Shown: piece by piece, positions 1-12,660 of the stretch
How the letters are laid out: the number at the start of each line of letters is the position of its first letter
How positions within the stretch are numbered: the first letter of the stretch is position 1
Assembly: GCA_005406025.1 (NCBI GenBank)
Contig: BGZK01000075.1
Coordinates: forward strand, 496,001-560,000
Source: Eumeta japonica
Taxonomy: Eukaryota; Arthropoda; Insecta; Lepidoptera; Psychidae
DNA: 64,000 nucleotides
Direction: 5' to 3'
Made by a program: the position numbers and the translations under genes
The notes under the pieces: generated by a model
The model's database searches: none
Told to the model about the DNA's origin: nothing
The model's input: only the letters and a program-made list of their open reading frames with translations

Positions 1-1646
1 GTTACAGAAATTCGCAAATTCATGGACTTTTTGATTTTATCGATCTAGTAGATTGGGAACAAATTGGCTGTGACAGACGCACAGTCAAACTAGTAATATA
101 AGGGCTCTTTTTTTTTAATTTGAGCGTGTGACGGAGAAAATGAAAAACATGTTTTTCATAATTTACGTTGATTTTGTTGTATCATTATATATAAATTAAG
201 TTAGGTGCGTTTCAATCAAATAGACGTTTTCATTCAAATTGATGAATTTTAATATAATTTGTTATTCCCGAAAACTATAAGCTCTACTAGAAATCAATTT
301 ATATCAATGTTATTAGTAATGGGTTTTCAAAATGTTAATAGAGGTATTAATTCATAAACTTAAAACATATTTACTGTCTTATTTCCTGTTATACGTACAA
401 GATCTAATTGATTATGTTGGTGTTTCAGAGCTTATACCTTGAGCATGGCAACGTTGATCATGACAATGTATTTTTGTTTGAATGGTAGTACTTCAATAAT
501 TCTGAAACAATTGCAAGAAAAACAAATTTTACATCCAGGTAGATTACGACTTGTAACAATTTTCGTATCAAAATAATCGTTGCTAAATTTAAACAATTTG
601 CGATCACCGAAACGGGGTCACGGCTAAACTTGTATATAGCACACATGAATACCTTTGACCATAAGCAAGAAAAGTTTTTCTGCTCGGAATTTAATGCATA
701 AAACCTTCTTGGCCCTAAAGTTAGCGGTCGCATTCTGCTAAGGAAATCTACCATTAAAAATGTCTTTCCTTTGATCTGCAATTCTCGCAAAGAACCGATT
801 GCTTAAGGTTGCGTAAATTCAACGGTAATTGCATTGTATTGCTTTGAATAATTGCGGATCGTTTCCTTGCATGCACTCACAGAGCCGCGACAGCCTCTCT
901 AGATGCGCTTCGATTCACCAGTACAATGGGCCACGCGGCGAATGGAGCGTGAACACTGCTAAAGAAATCGCATTACAGCAGGTGTTTATAAGCTATGTAT
1001 TTAGCAACTTTGGAAAAGTAGCTATCGCTTTAGCTTTCTATACATCGTCCAAAGTATTATATGAACGATATATAATATATGTCGTACATATTTACAAATA
1101 TTCTTTTTGTAAATCTGAAACGCATGATTCTCCAAAAGGTTTTCTTCTAGATGTTTTATTTTAGAAAATAGAACCAGTAGTGAAAAAAACATCATAGTCA
1201 ACGAACTATTTGATAATATAATTTTATTGACAATTAATGCTTTTTTTTTTAATTTAATGGTTGCCTTTTTTAAATATACGTACAGATCGTTTACCATTCG
1301 TTTCTAGATTAAGTAATTAGAAAAGATCAAACAAATAGACAATTATTTTTTTGATAAAAAGTCATGTATTACTAGTTTTTGTATTGTAACTCTATGCACG
1401 ACCTCCTGTCTGATATCTATGATTAACCGGTATTTGTAAAAAAGAGAGTTTTAACTATATTACTTATTTGATTTTTTTAACATGAATTTCTACTAATATC
1501 GACATGTACATACACAATACTAACGATGACGAGGCTTCAACATGTATCAATCGGACGAATCTATACATATTTATTTGTTTCGATAGACTATAGTGGTGCA
1601 CAATTAAAAATAATAAAAGAAGATATAAATCGAATGGTGAAATTGA
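1..1646. other. AT-rich stretch without a recognisable gene
   Basis: Open frames here are short (up to about 110 codons), overlap on both strands and have no recognisable domain. No terminal repeats or tandem arrays were seen. It reads as ordinary intergenic or intronic insect DNA. Confidence 0.6.
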
Positions 1647-1794
1647 ATAGTTTACTGCGAAATGGCTTTACTGAGAGAAAATCAAAGACTTTGGAGAGTA
1701 TTAGGAGTACACCGGTTAAGAAATCTTTTCACCAACGGAACCATCGGGCAATTCATGGCCGAACATAGCGCATGCGCCGAATACCGCGAAGGTA
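1647..1794 (+). other. possible short exon or conserved block
   Basis: A stretch of about 45 codons beginning around the ATG at 1662 has less AT-biased, coding-like composition and runs into AAG|GTATAT near 1789-1797, which resembles a 5-prime splice site. No acceptor or upstream exon is evident and I do not recognise the peptide. The opposite strand also has plausible codons here, so this may be a conserved noncoding block. Confidence 0.15.
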
Positions 1795-4439
1795 TATATT
1801 TGATAATGTCCCTCTCTTTTTGGAAGTCACAATTAATAAATAGAGATGTTCTCGGCCGAACACCGAAATTTGACATTTCTTGGAAGTTTTACTTACGTCC
1901 ACATGCACATCACGGTTTCTTCGAGTCAAGTACATCGTAATGTGCTGTTGATTCAAACTTAATTTATGATTGCCGTATCTATGTCCCTCTTTACTAGTAT
2001 AAAGATAGTTCTTTATCGCCATTTTCGTAGGTCAACGTTAACCAAAGTGCACTATTCAGTACTTTTGTGATGCTATTCGTGGGAGGATACAACCTAATTG
2101 TCAGACTGCGCTAGCCAGGTTGACTTACTAGTATTAGAAACTGTCACATAATTCTGCCGCCATAAAAAAGTCAGAGTGCTTTTATAACTTTGTAATAAGA
2201 TTGGTTCTTTATCGATCAACAATCAGATGTTAAACTCATTTTATTCCATTCAAGGACAGAGATGGAAAAAAAAAATCAAAATTTTTCATAACATTAAAAT
2301 ATAATATGAATGGGATCTGGCCTGCTGTTACGAACAATAAAAGTGTACTTGAGTTTATGTATGGTAGTGAAAATTGAGTATAGCATATTAAACATAGAAA
2401 TAAAGTCAGTCCGTCATTGGATAGATGCTATCTCTGCGTAATATATGTGGAGTGTCTTTAGAAGATATATATAATGTTAGAAGATGTTTTGATTTCAAAG
2501 ATGTAGTAATTACAGTAAAAAAAGTGCATTGCCGTGTACGCGTTCGGCCAACTAGAAAGCATAAATAAAAGGAGACCGATGAAACAAATCTATAAAACAA
2601 ATTATGCTATATAAAAGTCAATAAGGAATATTCTAGAAAATATTATGCAAACCGAATTGTAGGCAAATTAAAAGAACAGCCAGATTTCACTCTCTTGAAA
2701 CCAACGAACTTATATGAAATGATTGACAGACGCCAGTGAAGCAAGAGAGAAATACACAAATCATAACCATTTGCAGATCTGTGGTCTTTTCTTACCTACT
2801 GGAAAGTACGCGTCAATATATATATATAAAAAAAAAAGAAAAGCTTGTTTATATTTTCCATAATTTTGATCAAACCTAAAACACCTTTCCCTTAGTTCCG
2901 TGATATATATGACCGCCTTACCACCGCTTGCAACTTACAAGATATTACAACTGATTTTTGTCATCTGGTAAAGAAACTGCAAGCTTATGGATTAGTGTTA
3001 TCTGCGCTATGCATTATTATACAATGTAAGTCCGTATAAGTCAAATAAACTGTTTGAAGATTATTATTCCGACTTTGTGATGGGTTCGCTATATTACGGT
3101 GAGATTATCTTGTAAAACGTCGTTTTACTATGAAATTACGAAAATTATATTTCGGTAATGTTAACAGTTAATTAGTAACAGTTTACACATTGGTAGATAT
3201 TGTAATATGATGGGTTTGATGATTAACGATTTTAATATTATGAAGGATAATTATTTGGAAATAAAGAGGAAATTAAAAGAATGAGTTGAAAGGGGTACTC
3301 GGTGTAGCTACATTGGAAAATTATTGTTTTTAAAGCGCGTGTTACTTACTTAAGACAGAGAAATTTATGAGGTGGAATTAAGGCCGAAGTAAAAAAATAG
3401 TCAAGGTCTCAGCAAGTGCTATTTCATTATTAGCGATCTTTTAGATCCCACATTGAGCATTAGTAATTTATACGCAGTGATACATTAAAATTTATCTCTA
3501 TTCTATTCAGAATGTGAATGTTTTGAAAATAGTTCACAAAATTGAAAGCGACAGTCACTTGACACATTGTAATTACAATCAAATCAACAGAACGCTGAAA
3601 ACGCCTTAAACAATATCGTGATAACTTCGAACCGTGACCGGCCACAGCGTGATTATTATATCACTGGTTGTGAACACGGATCGTTGCAGTCCTCGGACAT
3701 CACACGTTTGGCGGGCGGTAAATCATGAGGGAACGTAGAGAAAGCGTACGGACGGGCTGGACTATAGATAAATTAATTTCGTATCCGAGTCGTGCGCGCG
3801 CGCTGCCCCCGGGCGGCGGCGCCGTGAGAACCGAAAACCCCCCTCCCTGCCCACGCCTGACATAGTTTAGGTACTGTATCTTTTCATGCCCTGCTGTGAG
3901 AACTATATAAAGCGATTTCTGTACGTGTAAATATATAGCGATGAGTTTAATAATATTAAGGATATGCACATATAAGTGAATCAGATCCGACTTATAAGCA
4001 TGATGAATGTTTATGTATTGATTATAAACGATATGACATTATAAATTTATGACATTGGGATGAAAGGTATGCGATGAAAAGATTCGCTATATAGAAAGAA
4101 CGTGGCAAATTGCGCAGTATTCTGTTTCAATAGGATTGTTGACTGTCACAAAAAATTATAGATGAAATATGTAATAGACCTAGATCTAATAGAAAATACT
4201 ATCACAGTTTCCTAGCGCTTTCCCTACTTCAAAATTTAAAACATAGATATTATACTAGTTTTGGCGAACATTTAGAAATCAGGAAATGCATTCTTTCTTC
4301 AATAAAAAGAAAGCTGTACGTACAATAATAAAAAAGTAATTTACTCTATTTTTAATTACATAAATATTGGTTCGAATTGTTAAAATAAGTAACGAGACAA
4401 TTTTATTAAGCTCGCTTAGTCTGTGTAGGCAGACTTTAA
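1795..4439. other. AT-rich stretch, no gene seen
   Basis: Long A/T runs, a small TA run near 2816-2828 and scattered short open frames. No domain, RNA gene or transposon end was recognised, apart from the GC-rich patch described separately. Confidence 0.55.
3775..3865. promoter_or_regulatory. GC-rich, CpG-rich patch (candidate regulatory island)
   Basis: About 90 bp rich in CG dinucleotides (alternating CG at 3794-3802, then CCCCCGGGCGGCGGCG) sits in very AT-rich surroundings. No open frame or promoter motif set explains it. It could be a conserved noncoding element or a promoter-proximal block. Function is inferred only from composition. Confidence 0.25.
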
Positions 4440-4712
4440 TCATCCCACTGTTGACTCTTCCGTATTAAATTCATTTGAGATCGAGGGCTTGGATCTTACG
4501 TCCTCGACGATGCCTTAGTGTGGGTCGGGGGATGCTTACAAACGTCGTTACCAATCTTATGACAAAGGCCGTGGCCCACGGCTTAACATGGCCTTCGAGA
4601 CATAGAGCGAATGGTTTAATTTGATTTAAATTAAAAACTGGTCAGTCAGGATCGAGTCTGGTGCATTCCGATTCAAAGGCGATACTCTTAACAACTGATC
4701 CACCGGTGCTCA
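4440..4712 (-). repeat. tRNA-like SINE, family S, copy 1
   Basis: Read on the minus strand, the head near 4712 carries an A-box-like block (TGGATCAGTTG, about 4693-4703) followed by a B-box-like block (GACTCGATCC, about 4649-4658). This is the internal RNA polymerase III promoter layout of a tRNA-derived SINE. The body shares words with copies at 20570-20878, 39185-39475 and 55860-56100, including the 'GGTCAATTCGCC' core, decayed here. No target duplication was resolved. Confidence 0.55.
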
Positions 4713-5698
4713 TGCTAACTTTCAAAAAAATACTCAATTAACGGTTGATAACTGTCGTAATCGGAATACAAATTAATGTAAAATCACCGTCAATCGGAAA
4801 TCGTACGCCACCATTTCCGGAACAAAAATAGAGAAATACCTACATGTTTAAAATATTTAAGACATTCTGCGACCCAAGAATTCGCAAGTTCTAGAAAGCT
4901 ATATGTATGTTTTAATATATGTATCGTTTTTGCAAATGCATTGATTTTTGAAATGGAACAACAGTTACTATTCCAAATTTGTGGATAACCTTAAACTGTA
5001 AGGGAATAACGGACAGCAACGACTGTGACCGACAGGCCCATTTGTCATAAGCACGTTTACGTAATCGAACGCGATCAGCGTGCATTGCACCATAATGTGT
5101 ACGTAGGTGCATTCTACGTGGCTGCATGTACAAAAGACGTCGTCTTTTAAAAGGGCAAAGCCGAAATCTCAGCAAAAACTTAGAACGGTTGACCTCAACA
5201 GCTTGTACGCGCTCATCTGTTTCCATCTGTTTCATTACAGGATAATAAACTACCTAATAGATGTATATAATGATATCATATATCGTTGAGATGAAGTCGA
5301 GCGTTCACTTACTAAAAGCTCCATTATTTAAAGTAAAATGGTTTGTGTAGCGTGTCTGGCGCGTCAAAAAGTTATTTGGACCTCAAAAGTATAGGATTTC
5401 ATGAAGAGGGCAATCATAAAGAGCTTTCAAATAACATATATAAAGGAAATACGACTTAGAATATTAATTTTGTGTCCTATTTCAAGAACAAATCCAATAT
5501 GTTTTGAAATATTTTAGTTTAAATAGGAAGTTAAATTTTATTTTACAAAGTAAAATAATGACTAATATTATCCTTTTTTGAGTAAAAAATATAATTTTTA
5601 GTTCTGTTAAATTAAATACGTTAATAATTAATAATATTCAATAACGAACATTAGAATTTTTTATATCCCGTTTCGCACAATTATCAAAACTGTTGAAC
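4713..5698. other. AT-rich stretch, no gene seen
   Basis: Overlapping short open frames near 4912-5289 have no recognisable domain and mirror each other on both strands. The rest is low-complexity AT-rich sequence up to the mariner end. Confidence 0.5.
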
Positions 5699-6857
5699 TA
5701 TTTGGTCGGGGAAAAAGTTTATTAGCATTTCAAAAGTAAGCAGTTGCAGTAAAATCTCTTTGGTTGTGCTGTTTGTATCTGGCTAGTTTTGATACCATTA
5801 AATAGATGACACAAAAAAAAAATTAGAAACGGTGTCCCACCATTTTTCTTTTGTTTTCTGTCCACCAAAATTAATGAATCTAACGTAAAAAATCGATACA
5901 TTTTGAAGTTCTATTACGAAAAGGAAAAAATGCAACACAAGCCGCGAAAAAAAATTATGACGTTTATGGACCTAATGCAGTGTCGGTAAGAGTAGCACAA
6001 AACTGGTTCAAGCGTTTGCAGTTCGGAAATGTTTATGTCAAAGATGAACCTCGCTCTGGTCGACCAGTTACGGATAAAGTCTATGCCGTTTTAGAAAAAG
6101 TAGAGCAAGATTGGTATATTAGTTCATAGTTGAGGAACTAAAGATTGACCACAAAATAGTTTTGACCCATTTGAAAAAAGCTGGATATACAAAAAAGCTC
6201 GATACTTGGGTCCCATACGAGCTCAATGAAAGAATTCTAATGAATCGTGTACTCATTTGCGATTCTATATTGAAACGTAATGAATCCGAAACGTTTTCGA
6301 AAGGATTGATCACTGGTGATAAAAAGGAATTACCTAATAAAAACGTGCAAAAAATGTTGGTAAAAAGGCAAGAAAGCTCTATAAATTGATACTATGTGTA
6401 TTGTGGGATTGGAAGGGCATTATTCATTATGAGCTTTAATCGCCGGGCAATACCATCAATTCAAATCTCTACTGCCAACAGCTGATGAGACTCAACTGAG
6501 AAGTAGAGAAAAAACGGTTGGATTTATTGTACAGAAAGAGTGTCTTTTTCACCATAATAACGCCAGACTACACACATCTTTAGCCACTCAGCAAATATTT
6601 AGATTAGTCATTTGAAAGTGTTAATGCATCCACTATATAGCTGTCTAGACTGTCAAAACTATTTGCCGCAGTTTTTCGGTCAGAAGTTCCAAATTTTCCA
6701 CTGATTAGGTATGCCACTACCTATAAAATGGCAACAAGATGGTGAACAGAATGTAATATGTATGTATATATATCTCGTATTTGTTAAATTAAATATAATG
6801 AAAAATTATCTTGTACTTGTATGTAAAATACAAAAAAAAATTTTCTCCGACCTTATA
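5699..6857 (+). mobile_element. mariner element, copy 1 (TA-flanked)
   Basis: The ends form imperfect terminal inverted repeats: left TTTGGTCGGGGAAAAAG from 5701, right (complemented) TAAGGTCGGAGAAAATT ending at 6855. They are flanked by TA at 5699-5700 and 6856-6857, the Tc1/mariner target duplication. Length is about 1.16 kb, slightly short of the usual 1.3 kb. It shares its untranslated leader (phrase TTTTGATACCATTAAATAG) with mariner copy 2. Interior coding sequence is degenerate, so the element is inactive. Confidence 0.9.
5900..6690 (+). pseudogene. mariner transposase, degenerate
   Basis: The frame starting near 5900 gives the N-terminal helix-turn-helix region, with AVSVRVAQNWFKR and KDEPRSGRPVTDK. 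A frameshift near 6115-6130 moves the reading to another frame containing LTHLKKAGYTKKLDTWVP and LICDSILKRNESE, then LITGDKK, which keeps the first catalytic Asp of the mariner D,D34D triad. Another shift precedes VLWDWKGIIHYEL (second Asp kept). The third motif, normally H-H-D-N, reads H-H-N-N near 6553, so the third Asp is lost. The full-length protein is usually about 340 residues; none can be made here. The family assignment is firm. The subfamily resembles mellifera-like mariners, from memory only. Confidence 0.88.
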
Positions 6858-7936
6858 TTTTTTGGCACCTGTCAGGGAGACAAGTTAGTTATATCATTAC
6901 CTAATACGTAATTATGTTTGCACAATATTTATTTTTTCTATACATTCGAGTAGGTATATTAAATGTGAATGTTCAATATTAAAAAAGATATTTTCATAGC
7001 CCAATGTGTACATATCTTACTACTTTTATACAATTGCACCAAAAAATCGCTAAATCCGTAACGGATAAAAAAAGTCACTACTTTCACTTGCTTTTAACTT
7101 ATGTTATAATCGGGCGTGGCGAAGCTCACGGCGTGCCCTTTGACCCGTGCACTAAAATTTATTGCTCAAAACCGGTCCCGAGGTATTTTCTGCGTTGCGA
7201 TCGCCGACATTGTACTTCAAGAAAGTTCGGCTTACTGTAATTATTGAGGTTCATAGGAGTTTAAACAAAACTTGAATGAAACTTTGATTACTTCGACATC
7301 AATCAGTACTTTAGCGTCATTTAGAATCTATATAGAGTCAAGTAGGATGAAGTATACTATAACGCAAATACAGTTTTGGACTTATAATACAACATAGCTT
7401 CCCTGCCTAATCTACGTGTGTATTATAATTTAAAAGTACTGTCAATTGGCGAGTTGCTATGTGTATGTAGTTAATATAATATGCATGCTTTTATTTATAA
7501 GATCACGCTTGTTTTCAAGAAAAATAAGTAGGGATCTCTGCGTGATGGGGTCCTTATATAGCTGTCTGTTTTGCTTTACTTATATCTATTAATTATTTAA
7601 TGTAATCGATTTCGAATGCTGAAAATTTAACCTTATTTTAATATTGATATGGACTACCCTCGTAGTCTAAATAAATAAAAAATAAACCCTTAAAATCTAG
7701 AGAAAAGTTATTCTGGAAAAGTACTCTTTGTGGTAAATAATTTCCCCCGTACTTCTCGCCTTCCCCTTCGACAGCACTTCCACGGGTGCTTATTTTAAGT
7801 GCATTTATTTATGAGATGGAATTTTAGACAGTGCACAATTTTTTTTTATTGTGCCAGATATGACATATTTACGTCTTGTTACAGATGATTCATAGACTTA
7901 TATACATTAGAAGAACATTGGAGATGGCTAGTTGAA

Positions 7937-7983
<47 letters not shown>

Positions 7984-9292
7984 CTCGCGTATTGACAGTC
8001 AGTTTTATTTCTACAACCAGTGCGTTCATAAGCTGAGTGCGATCAACTACAAATATTCAAGTGGCTTCATGTAACTTATTATAACTCTGTGTTTAAGAAT
8101 ATACGCCTTCTGTTTTTCTGCGTGTTTTCTTTTTATCTGAATCCAATCCACGAACCTGCCATGAGTCCATTACGTAACAGTATGCCAGTAGTTAGAACTT
8201 TTTAAAATTTTGGACGACGTTCATCTGTTCTTCCATTACATACATTCATTCTGCAAAATTTCTTCGTCAGTTTACTTTCATTCGTACTTTCTAAAAGGCT
8301 TAACCTTTTTGTAAGCGAGTCACTATGTTTCTTTTTGAAATCACACCTTCTCCCGTTTCGTTCTCTGCACTACTAATTATATATATCTCATAAGGATCAT
8401 TCATACGTACTATGCATAGATCACATCTCCAATTTGTTGCTTCTATTTTTGTTTCTTCTACTGCACACAACTTTCACTACTTCGACAACAGGCTCTTAAA
8501 TTTATTGTATATCTTACGTCCATTTTTATTTCAACATGAGTAGGAAAAATGAAAAATGAAAAAACTGGGCTCTACAAGTCGCTGAGGGGTAAAGGGGGTG
8601 CCTACACACAAAGAATTAAAGAAGAGAAAGTAAAACAGTAAGTGGCTAAAGCTAAAAGTAAGTGACAAAGGAAATATAGAGCTTGTTTTTTGCTTTTCTG
8701 TTATATTTTTATTTTGCAGTCTGGTTTTTTGTTTTCTTAATAATTAAGTTTATTTCAAACTTTTTAGTTATCATAATATTGCGAAGCCGGAGGCGACACG
8801 ACGATAGCGGCTTTGAAATGAAATGAAAATTTATTTATATAGCGCAAATTAGTGTCCCAAGTGTGATTAGAGTGACCAAACTTTTTTTATTTAGCAAGAA
8901 ATCTTTATGACAACAAACAAAACGAGATGAGAAAGCAAACGATCCTGAACGAAACGCATAGAATACTCCGACTACTTAAACAACAGCATTGTTTATGGCA
9001 CGCGACCTTATACTATTGGCGGAATGCAATGCTACCGCGATTTAACTACGTATCACGCCATCTGTTGGAGAATTCTGAATCTGCTTTATTATATCACGAA
9101 CAAAAGCTCGGAAAAATGTTTGGTAGAAACTTTTTAGTTAGTAGTAGGTACTTAGGTTTTTAGGTACTTAATAAAAAATTCCGATTCTAATGAGTCAGAA
9201 TTGAATATCACAAGCTAGAATTACTCGTAGAAGTAGTCATGCGGCGCGCTGCTAGCATTCACAATTTTTGGCATCAAAAATCTGCCATTTTT
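6858..9292. other. non-coding stretch with a microsatellite
   Basis: Mostly AT-rich. A slightly GC-richer block at about 7110-7230 and a purine-biased minus strand at 8050-8560 could be old coding relics, but I recognise no domain in them. No RNA gene or paired terminal repeats seen. Confidence 0.45.
7939..7978. repeat. (AT)20 microsatellite
   Basis: Forty uninterrupted bases of alternating A and T. Confidence 0.97.
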
Positions 9293-9541
9293 AATTTTTA
9301 CAAATTTTAATACACCTTGTGTTACTCACACAATCATGACATATCAAATGACACTTCGAATGTTAAAATCCGTCAAGCCGTTCAGGCTGTAGGGTACGCC
9401 AAAGAAAAATTTTCAAGGTAGTTCATTTACTAAAAATTTCAATATATCTGGTACCACTCAAACAATCACGACGAATCAAATGACACCTCACATATCAAAA
9501 TCCGTTCAGTCGTTCAGGCTGTGGGACGTGCCAAAGAAATT
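9293..9541. repeat. 131-bp imperfect tandem duplication
   Basis: Two units start about 9293 and 9424. Shared words include ACTCA(C/A)ACAATCA(T/C)GAC, ATCAAATGACAC and GTTCAGGCTGT(A/G)GG, each offset by 131 bp. The phrase 'AAAATCCGT(T/C)CAG(C/T)CGTTC' resembles the 3-prime part of insect retroelements, so the duplication probably lies inside a retroelement relic. Confidence 0.75.
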
Positions 9542-9689
9542 GACATACATACACACATCCATACATATTCTCGAAAAATATTACCCTGCTTTCTTCGGCA
9601 GTTGGGTAATAAATGAAAATCACATGATGCGTTATCGGAGCTTCAAGGCGGGGAAGCCAGTATGTCTGTACTTAACTTTCCCAAATTGT

Positions 9690-10130
9690 TAGTTTCTTGT
9701 CTAGTGGTAAACAAGAGGCAAACAATTGTTAGTCTGCCAGACTCCAGTATCTGTTTTTTGTCTTCTAAAACAGTTGTTGCATAATGACCTGTCGTTTCGA
9801 AGAAAGAGGCTACCATATTTTTTCCGACACGTAGACCTCATTTAATTTTAGTAGGAAACTCCTCGAATGGAAACATTCACAAAGCATGCTGTCTTTTGGC
9901 TTCGGGATCGTAACAGTAAATCCTATTTTCGTCATCTGTAAATAGTTACAGTCGTTCACAGAATTTCAGTCACGGCAAATCTTTGCGTCATTTCGTGACA
10001 CCAATCAACACAACAGAGGTTTTGAGCTTCGGTTAAATTATGAGGTATCCATCGAGTACAGAACTTCCTGATCGCTAAATGTTCGCTAGATGGGTAGTAC
10101 CTTCTATGCCACGAAGGACAAACTTACGCT
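9690..10130 (-). pseudogene. mariner transposase fragment, second subfamily
   Basis: Minus-strand frames give pieces of a mariner transposase: TRWIPHNLTEAQ (about 10030-10070), a stretch ending IYCYDPEAKRQ (about 9895-9925), FPFEEFPTK, MVASFFETTGHYATTVLEDKK (about 9770-9830) and NNCLPLV near 9720. Stops and shifts interrupt every frame. The 'FPFEE(L/F)P' and 'GHYATTVLEDKK' blocks separate it from mariner copies 1-3. No terminal repeats were found, so this is an internal fragment of roughly 150 codons. Confidence 0.8.
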
Positions 10131-10200
10131 TGTCAACAGAAACGAATAATTTGTAGCTTGTTCTTGGAAGTGTTAATCAAGGGATAAATATGATAATTAA

Positions 10201-10865
10201 AAAAAATCGGCCAAGTGAATGTCGGACTATATGCAGTGTAGGGTTCCGTAGTTTCCCGTCCCAGTATACTCCCGATAAAGCTCCAGACATAGAAGGGGGC
10301 CTTTTGTTTGATGCCCTGAACCTATTATTCGAGTTCACGGTTTAACGGTTAATAACGACTAAAACGGGTCCACATAGGACAGGTGTTAATGATTTCAAAT
10401 TCTGATAATTTTACATGGTTACATAGGTCATTTCAATAATTTTTAATTGATTTTTCTGTGAAATTATGTTTTTTACTTCTGCAAGTACATTTTACAAATT
10501 GATGAACTTAATTGTTACTCTTTAAATTATAAACCCCACTTAGCTGTAATAGTTTACTTAGCCGTGATAGTTTTCTTAGTTGTGATAGTTTTACTTTTAA
10601 CTTCGTTGTATAGGCTACTGTTTCACATATCGAAGAATAACCAACCAAGGGAGGGTGAGAAAGGGTAGACATTGACTCTAACAAAAATTAGCATTTTAAA
10701 ACTTAACATCTCACAAACGGATTCCCAATTCGGTGAATGGTTTTTAAGGCATCGCAATATTTTTAAATGAGCTGTAAAACTCGATAACTCTCAACCATGG
10801 TAGAGACGAAAAAGGTGAAAGAGTACGTAAAATACTTAAAAACGAGATAATTAAAAACTTAGTTC
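10201..10865 (+). repeat. lepidopteran-type interspersed repeat, family A, copy 1
   Basis: Begins with ATCGGCCAAGTG and continues TGTAGGGTTCCGTAG, then CCTTTTGTTTGATG. The same order of blocks occurs at 47261-48045: GTAGGGTTC, CTTTTTGTTTGATAAC, AACGGxxCCATAT-like, and paired lines on TTACTCTTTA and CTGTGATAG. In my memory this opening is one of the most abundant repeats of moth and butterfly genomes. It has no coding capacity here and the copies are old. Confidence 0.7.
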
Positions 10866-11100
10866 CGCTCTCGCATGCTGCCTTAAATCAGACGTTACTT
10901 TGGCACTTTGATCACAAGCAAACTGATCAATAACTTCTTAAGTTGAATTGAATTATTTACTTCGTACCTCATCCATTCGTAATCCATCGGTTCCAAAAGC
11001 ATTATCGCAGAGACGAAAATGGTCGTCAGCATACACCTCTCCACCCTGGACCAACATGGACGACTCAAATTACTAATCCTTCAAGAAATGCGAAGATGTA

Positions 11101-11412
11101 CTATTGTAGTAGAGCCATACTTTGGCCAATTTGGCTGCAGCACAAAATTGGCCGGGTCGACCTGTGGAATACCACACTCTCACACATTACGGACGTGAAG
11201 AGTTTCTGCTGTTTCTTTTCGTCCAGTGAGTGAGAATTCCGATGGTCCACTCCCCCCTCTCCCTCTCCATCATCCCGATCCTCCACTATTAAATACCCTG
11301 TTCCCTTCCAAGAGGCAAACAACGCACTGGCAACTCTTCTGAGGCTGAGAGCTTCCATGGGCTGTGGTGACCATTTACTTTCTGATGGTTCGCCTGCGCG
11401 TTTGCCCCTAGA
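11101..11412 (+). repeat. retroelement/SINE 3-prime region, family B, copy 1
   Basis: Blocks TTTGGCTGCAGCACAAAATTGG, then GGAATACCACACTCTCACA, ACGGACGTGAAG, GTGAGTGAGA, TTCCAAGAGGCAAACAACGC and CCATGGGCTGTGGTGACC occur in the same order, inverted, at 31836-32112. The CAACGCACTGGCAACTC and CCATGGGC words are typical of the 3-prime end of a lepidopteran non-LTR element or its SINE partner. No open frame of its own. Confidence 0.65.
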
Positions 11413-11576
11413 CTATGCAATAAAAATGTATAGCGTATGACTCAGCCTGTGATAAAAAATCTGACGAAAAACAAACTCGATTGCCTATTTTATACATCAT
11501 CCACGTCATCGTGTAGAAGATTTTGAAATTATTTATTACTTGGAAGACGAATCTTGTATCTAAGTAGCAAAATATG

Positions 11577-11624
11577 TAATCATAGTTTTTTCAAGCATCC
11601 TTGAAGAAACTATAACTATGATTA
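11577..11624. other. stem-loop
   Basis: TAATCATAGTTTTTTCAAG pairs with the complement at 11600-11624 across a CATC loop, with one mismatch and a 3-nt bulge. AT-rich; no associated gene. Confidence 0.6.
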
Positions 11625-12499
11625 TGAACTATTATATGGTACAAAACGAACTTTTGCATTCCTATATAATATATTACTGACAGCCATTTCAATGTTTGCC
11701 GTGATTCATATATCATCGCAAAGTTTATTTTTCAAATATGTAATCAATTATGAAATTAAAATGACACTTGGTTCTTAACAAGTAGTCAGTACAGTCATTT
11801 GACTGTGCTTTCCTAGTACTTGTAATGTATTTAAAACGTCGATTCATTTTCGTAACAATAACAACAAAATACAAATCCTGATTTGTTTTATTGTTATTGT
11901 TTTCATTTAAAGTTTGGAGGTAAAAGGTTAGGAAACGAAAGAGAAAAAAAGCAACATTTCAATGTCGATCAACAAATAGTAGTTGTTTTTAATTCGTACA
12001 TTTTTTTTTCTTTCAATCGTTCCTAAAATCTTTATATTTTATTAGCAAAATCTAAAGATTTTATTAATAATTGAGAATTTTCTTCCTGCATTATTTTTTT
12101 ATAGTAAGGATAAAATGCACAAAAACATTGAGCGTTTGCTATAAAAATCAATTGTAAAAATAAGTACTGACCTATATACCAGTATATATCATAAAACAGT
12201 GTTTTAAAATTGTCTTAATTCAATTTTTTTTATAATCGTATATTACTTTGCACGTTTAATTTATCGTTTAAATTGGATTTTTACATTGCTACATCGCACA
12301 ATGTAAACAAGCAATTCAAACTATAAATTCAGACATTTCATACTGCATTCTTACTCATTGCATTGTTTTTTTTTTTAGGATATTGTCTTTGATATATCAA
12401 TGCAATCATAAACGTTATGCTAAAAAATTATTATTAAAAAAAAATTCAACTGAAAAATATTGAACAAAATATCTACCGGTAATGTATTCCGATATAAAA

Positions 12500-12660
12500 T
12501 ATTGCGGGCCGAAGTCGAACAGACCATAATGTTTTATTGGGGCGCGGTGTTTTACGATTGTCAGCTTTAATTACTTTATCGCCGGCAATTAAACTTTGGT
12601 GGAATACGGTTTTTCGAGTTTTACAGCCACATTTGGGCAAATAAAAGCTCATATTGCTTT
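12500..12660. promoter_or_regulatory. candidate conserved regulatory block
   Basis: A GC-richer block (GCGGGCCGAAGTCG, GGGGCGCGGTGTT, TCGCCGGC) contains homeodomain-type motifs TAATTA (12568-12573) and CAATTAAA (12586-12593) and has no open frame. The mix of CpG words and AT homeobox motifs resembles insect conserved noncoding elements. That function is inference. Confidence 0.3.
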
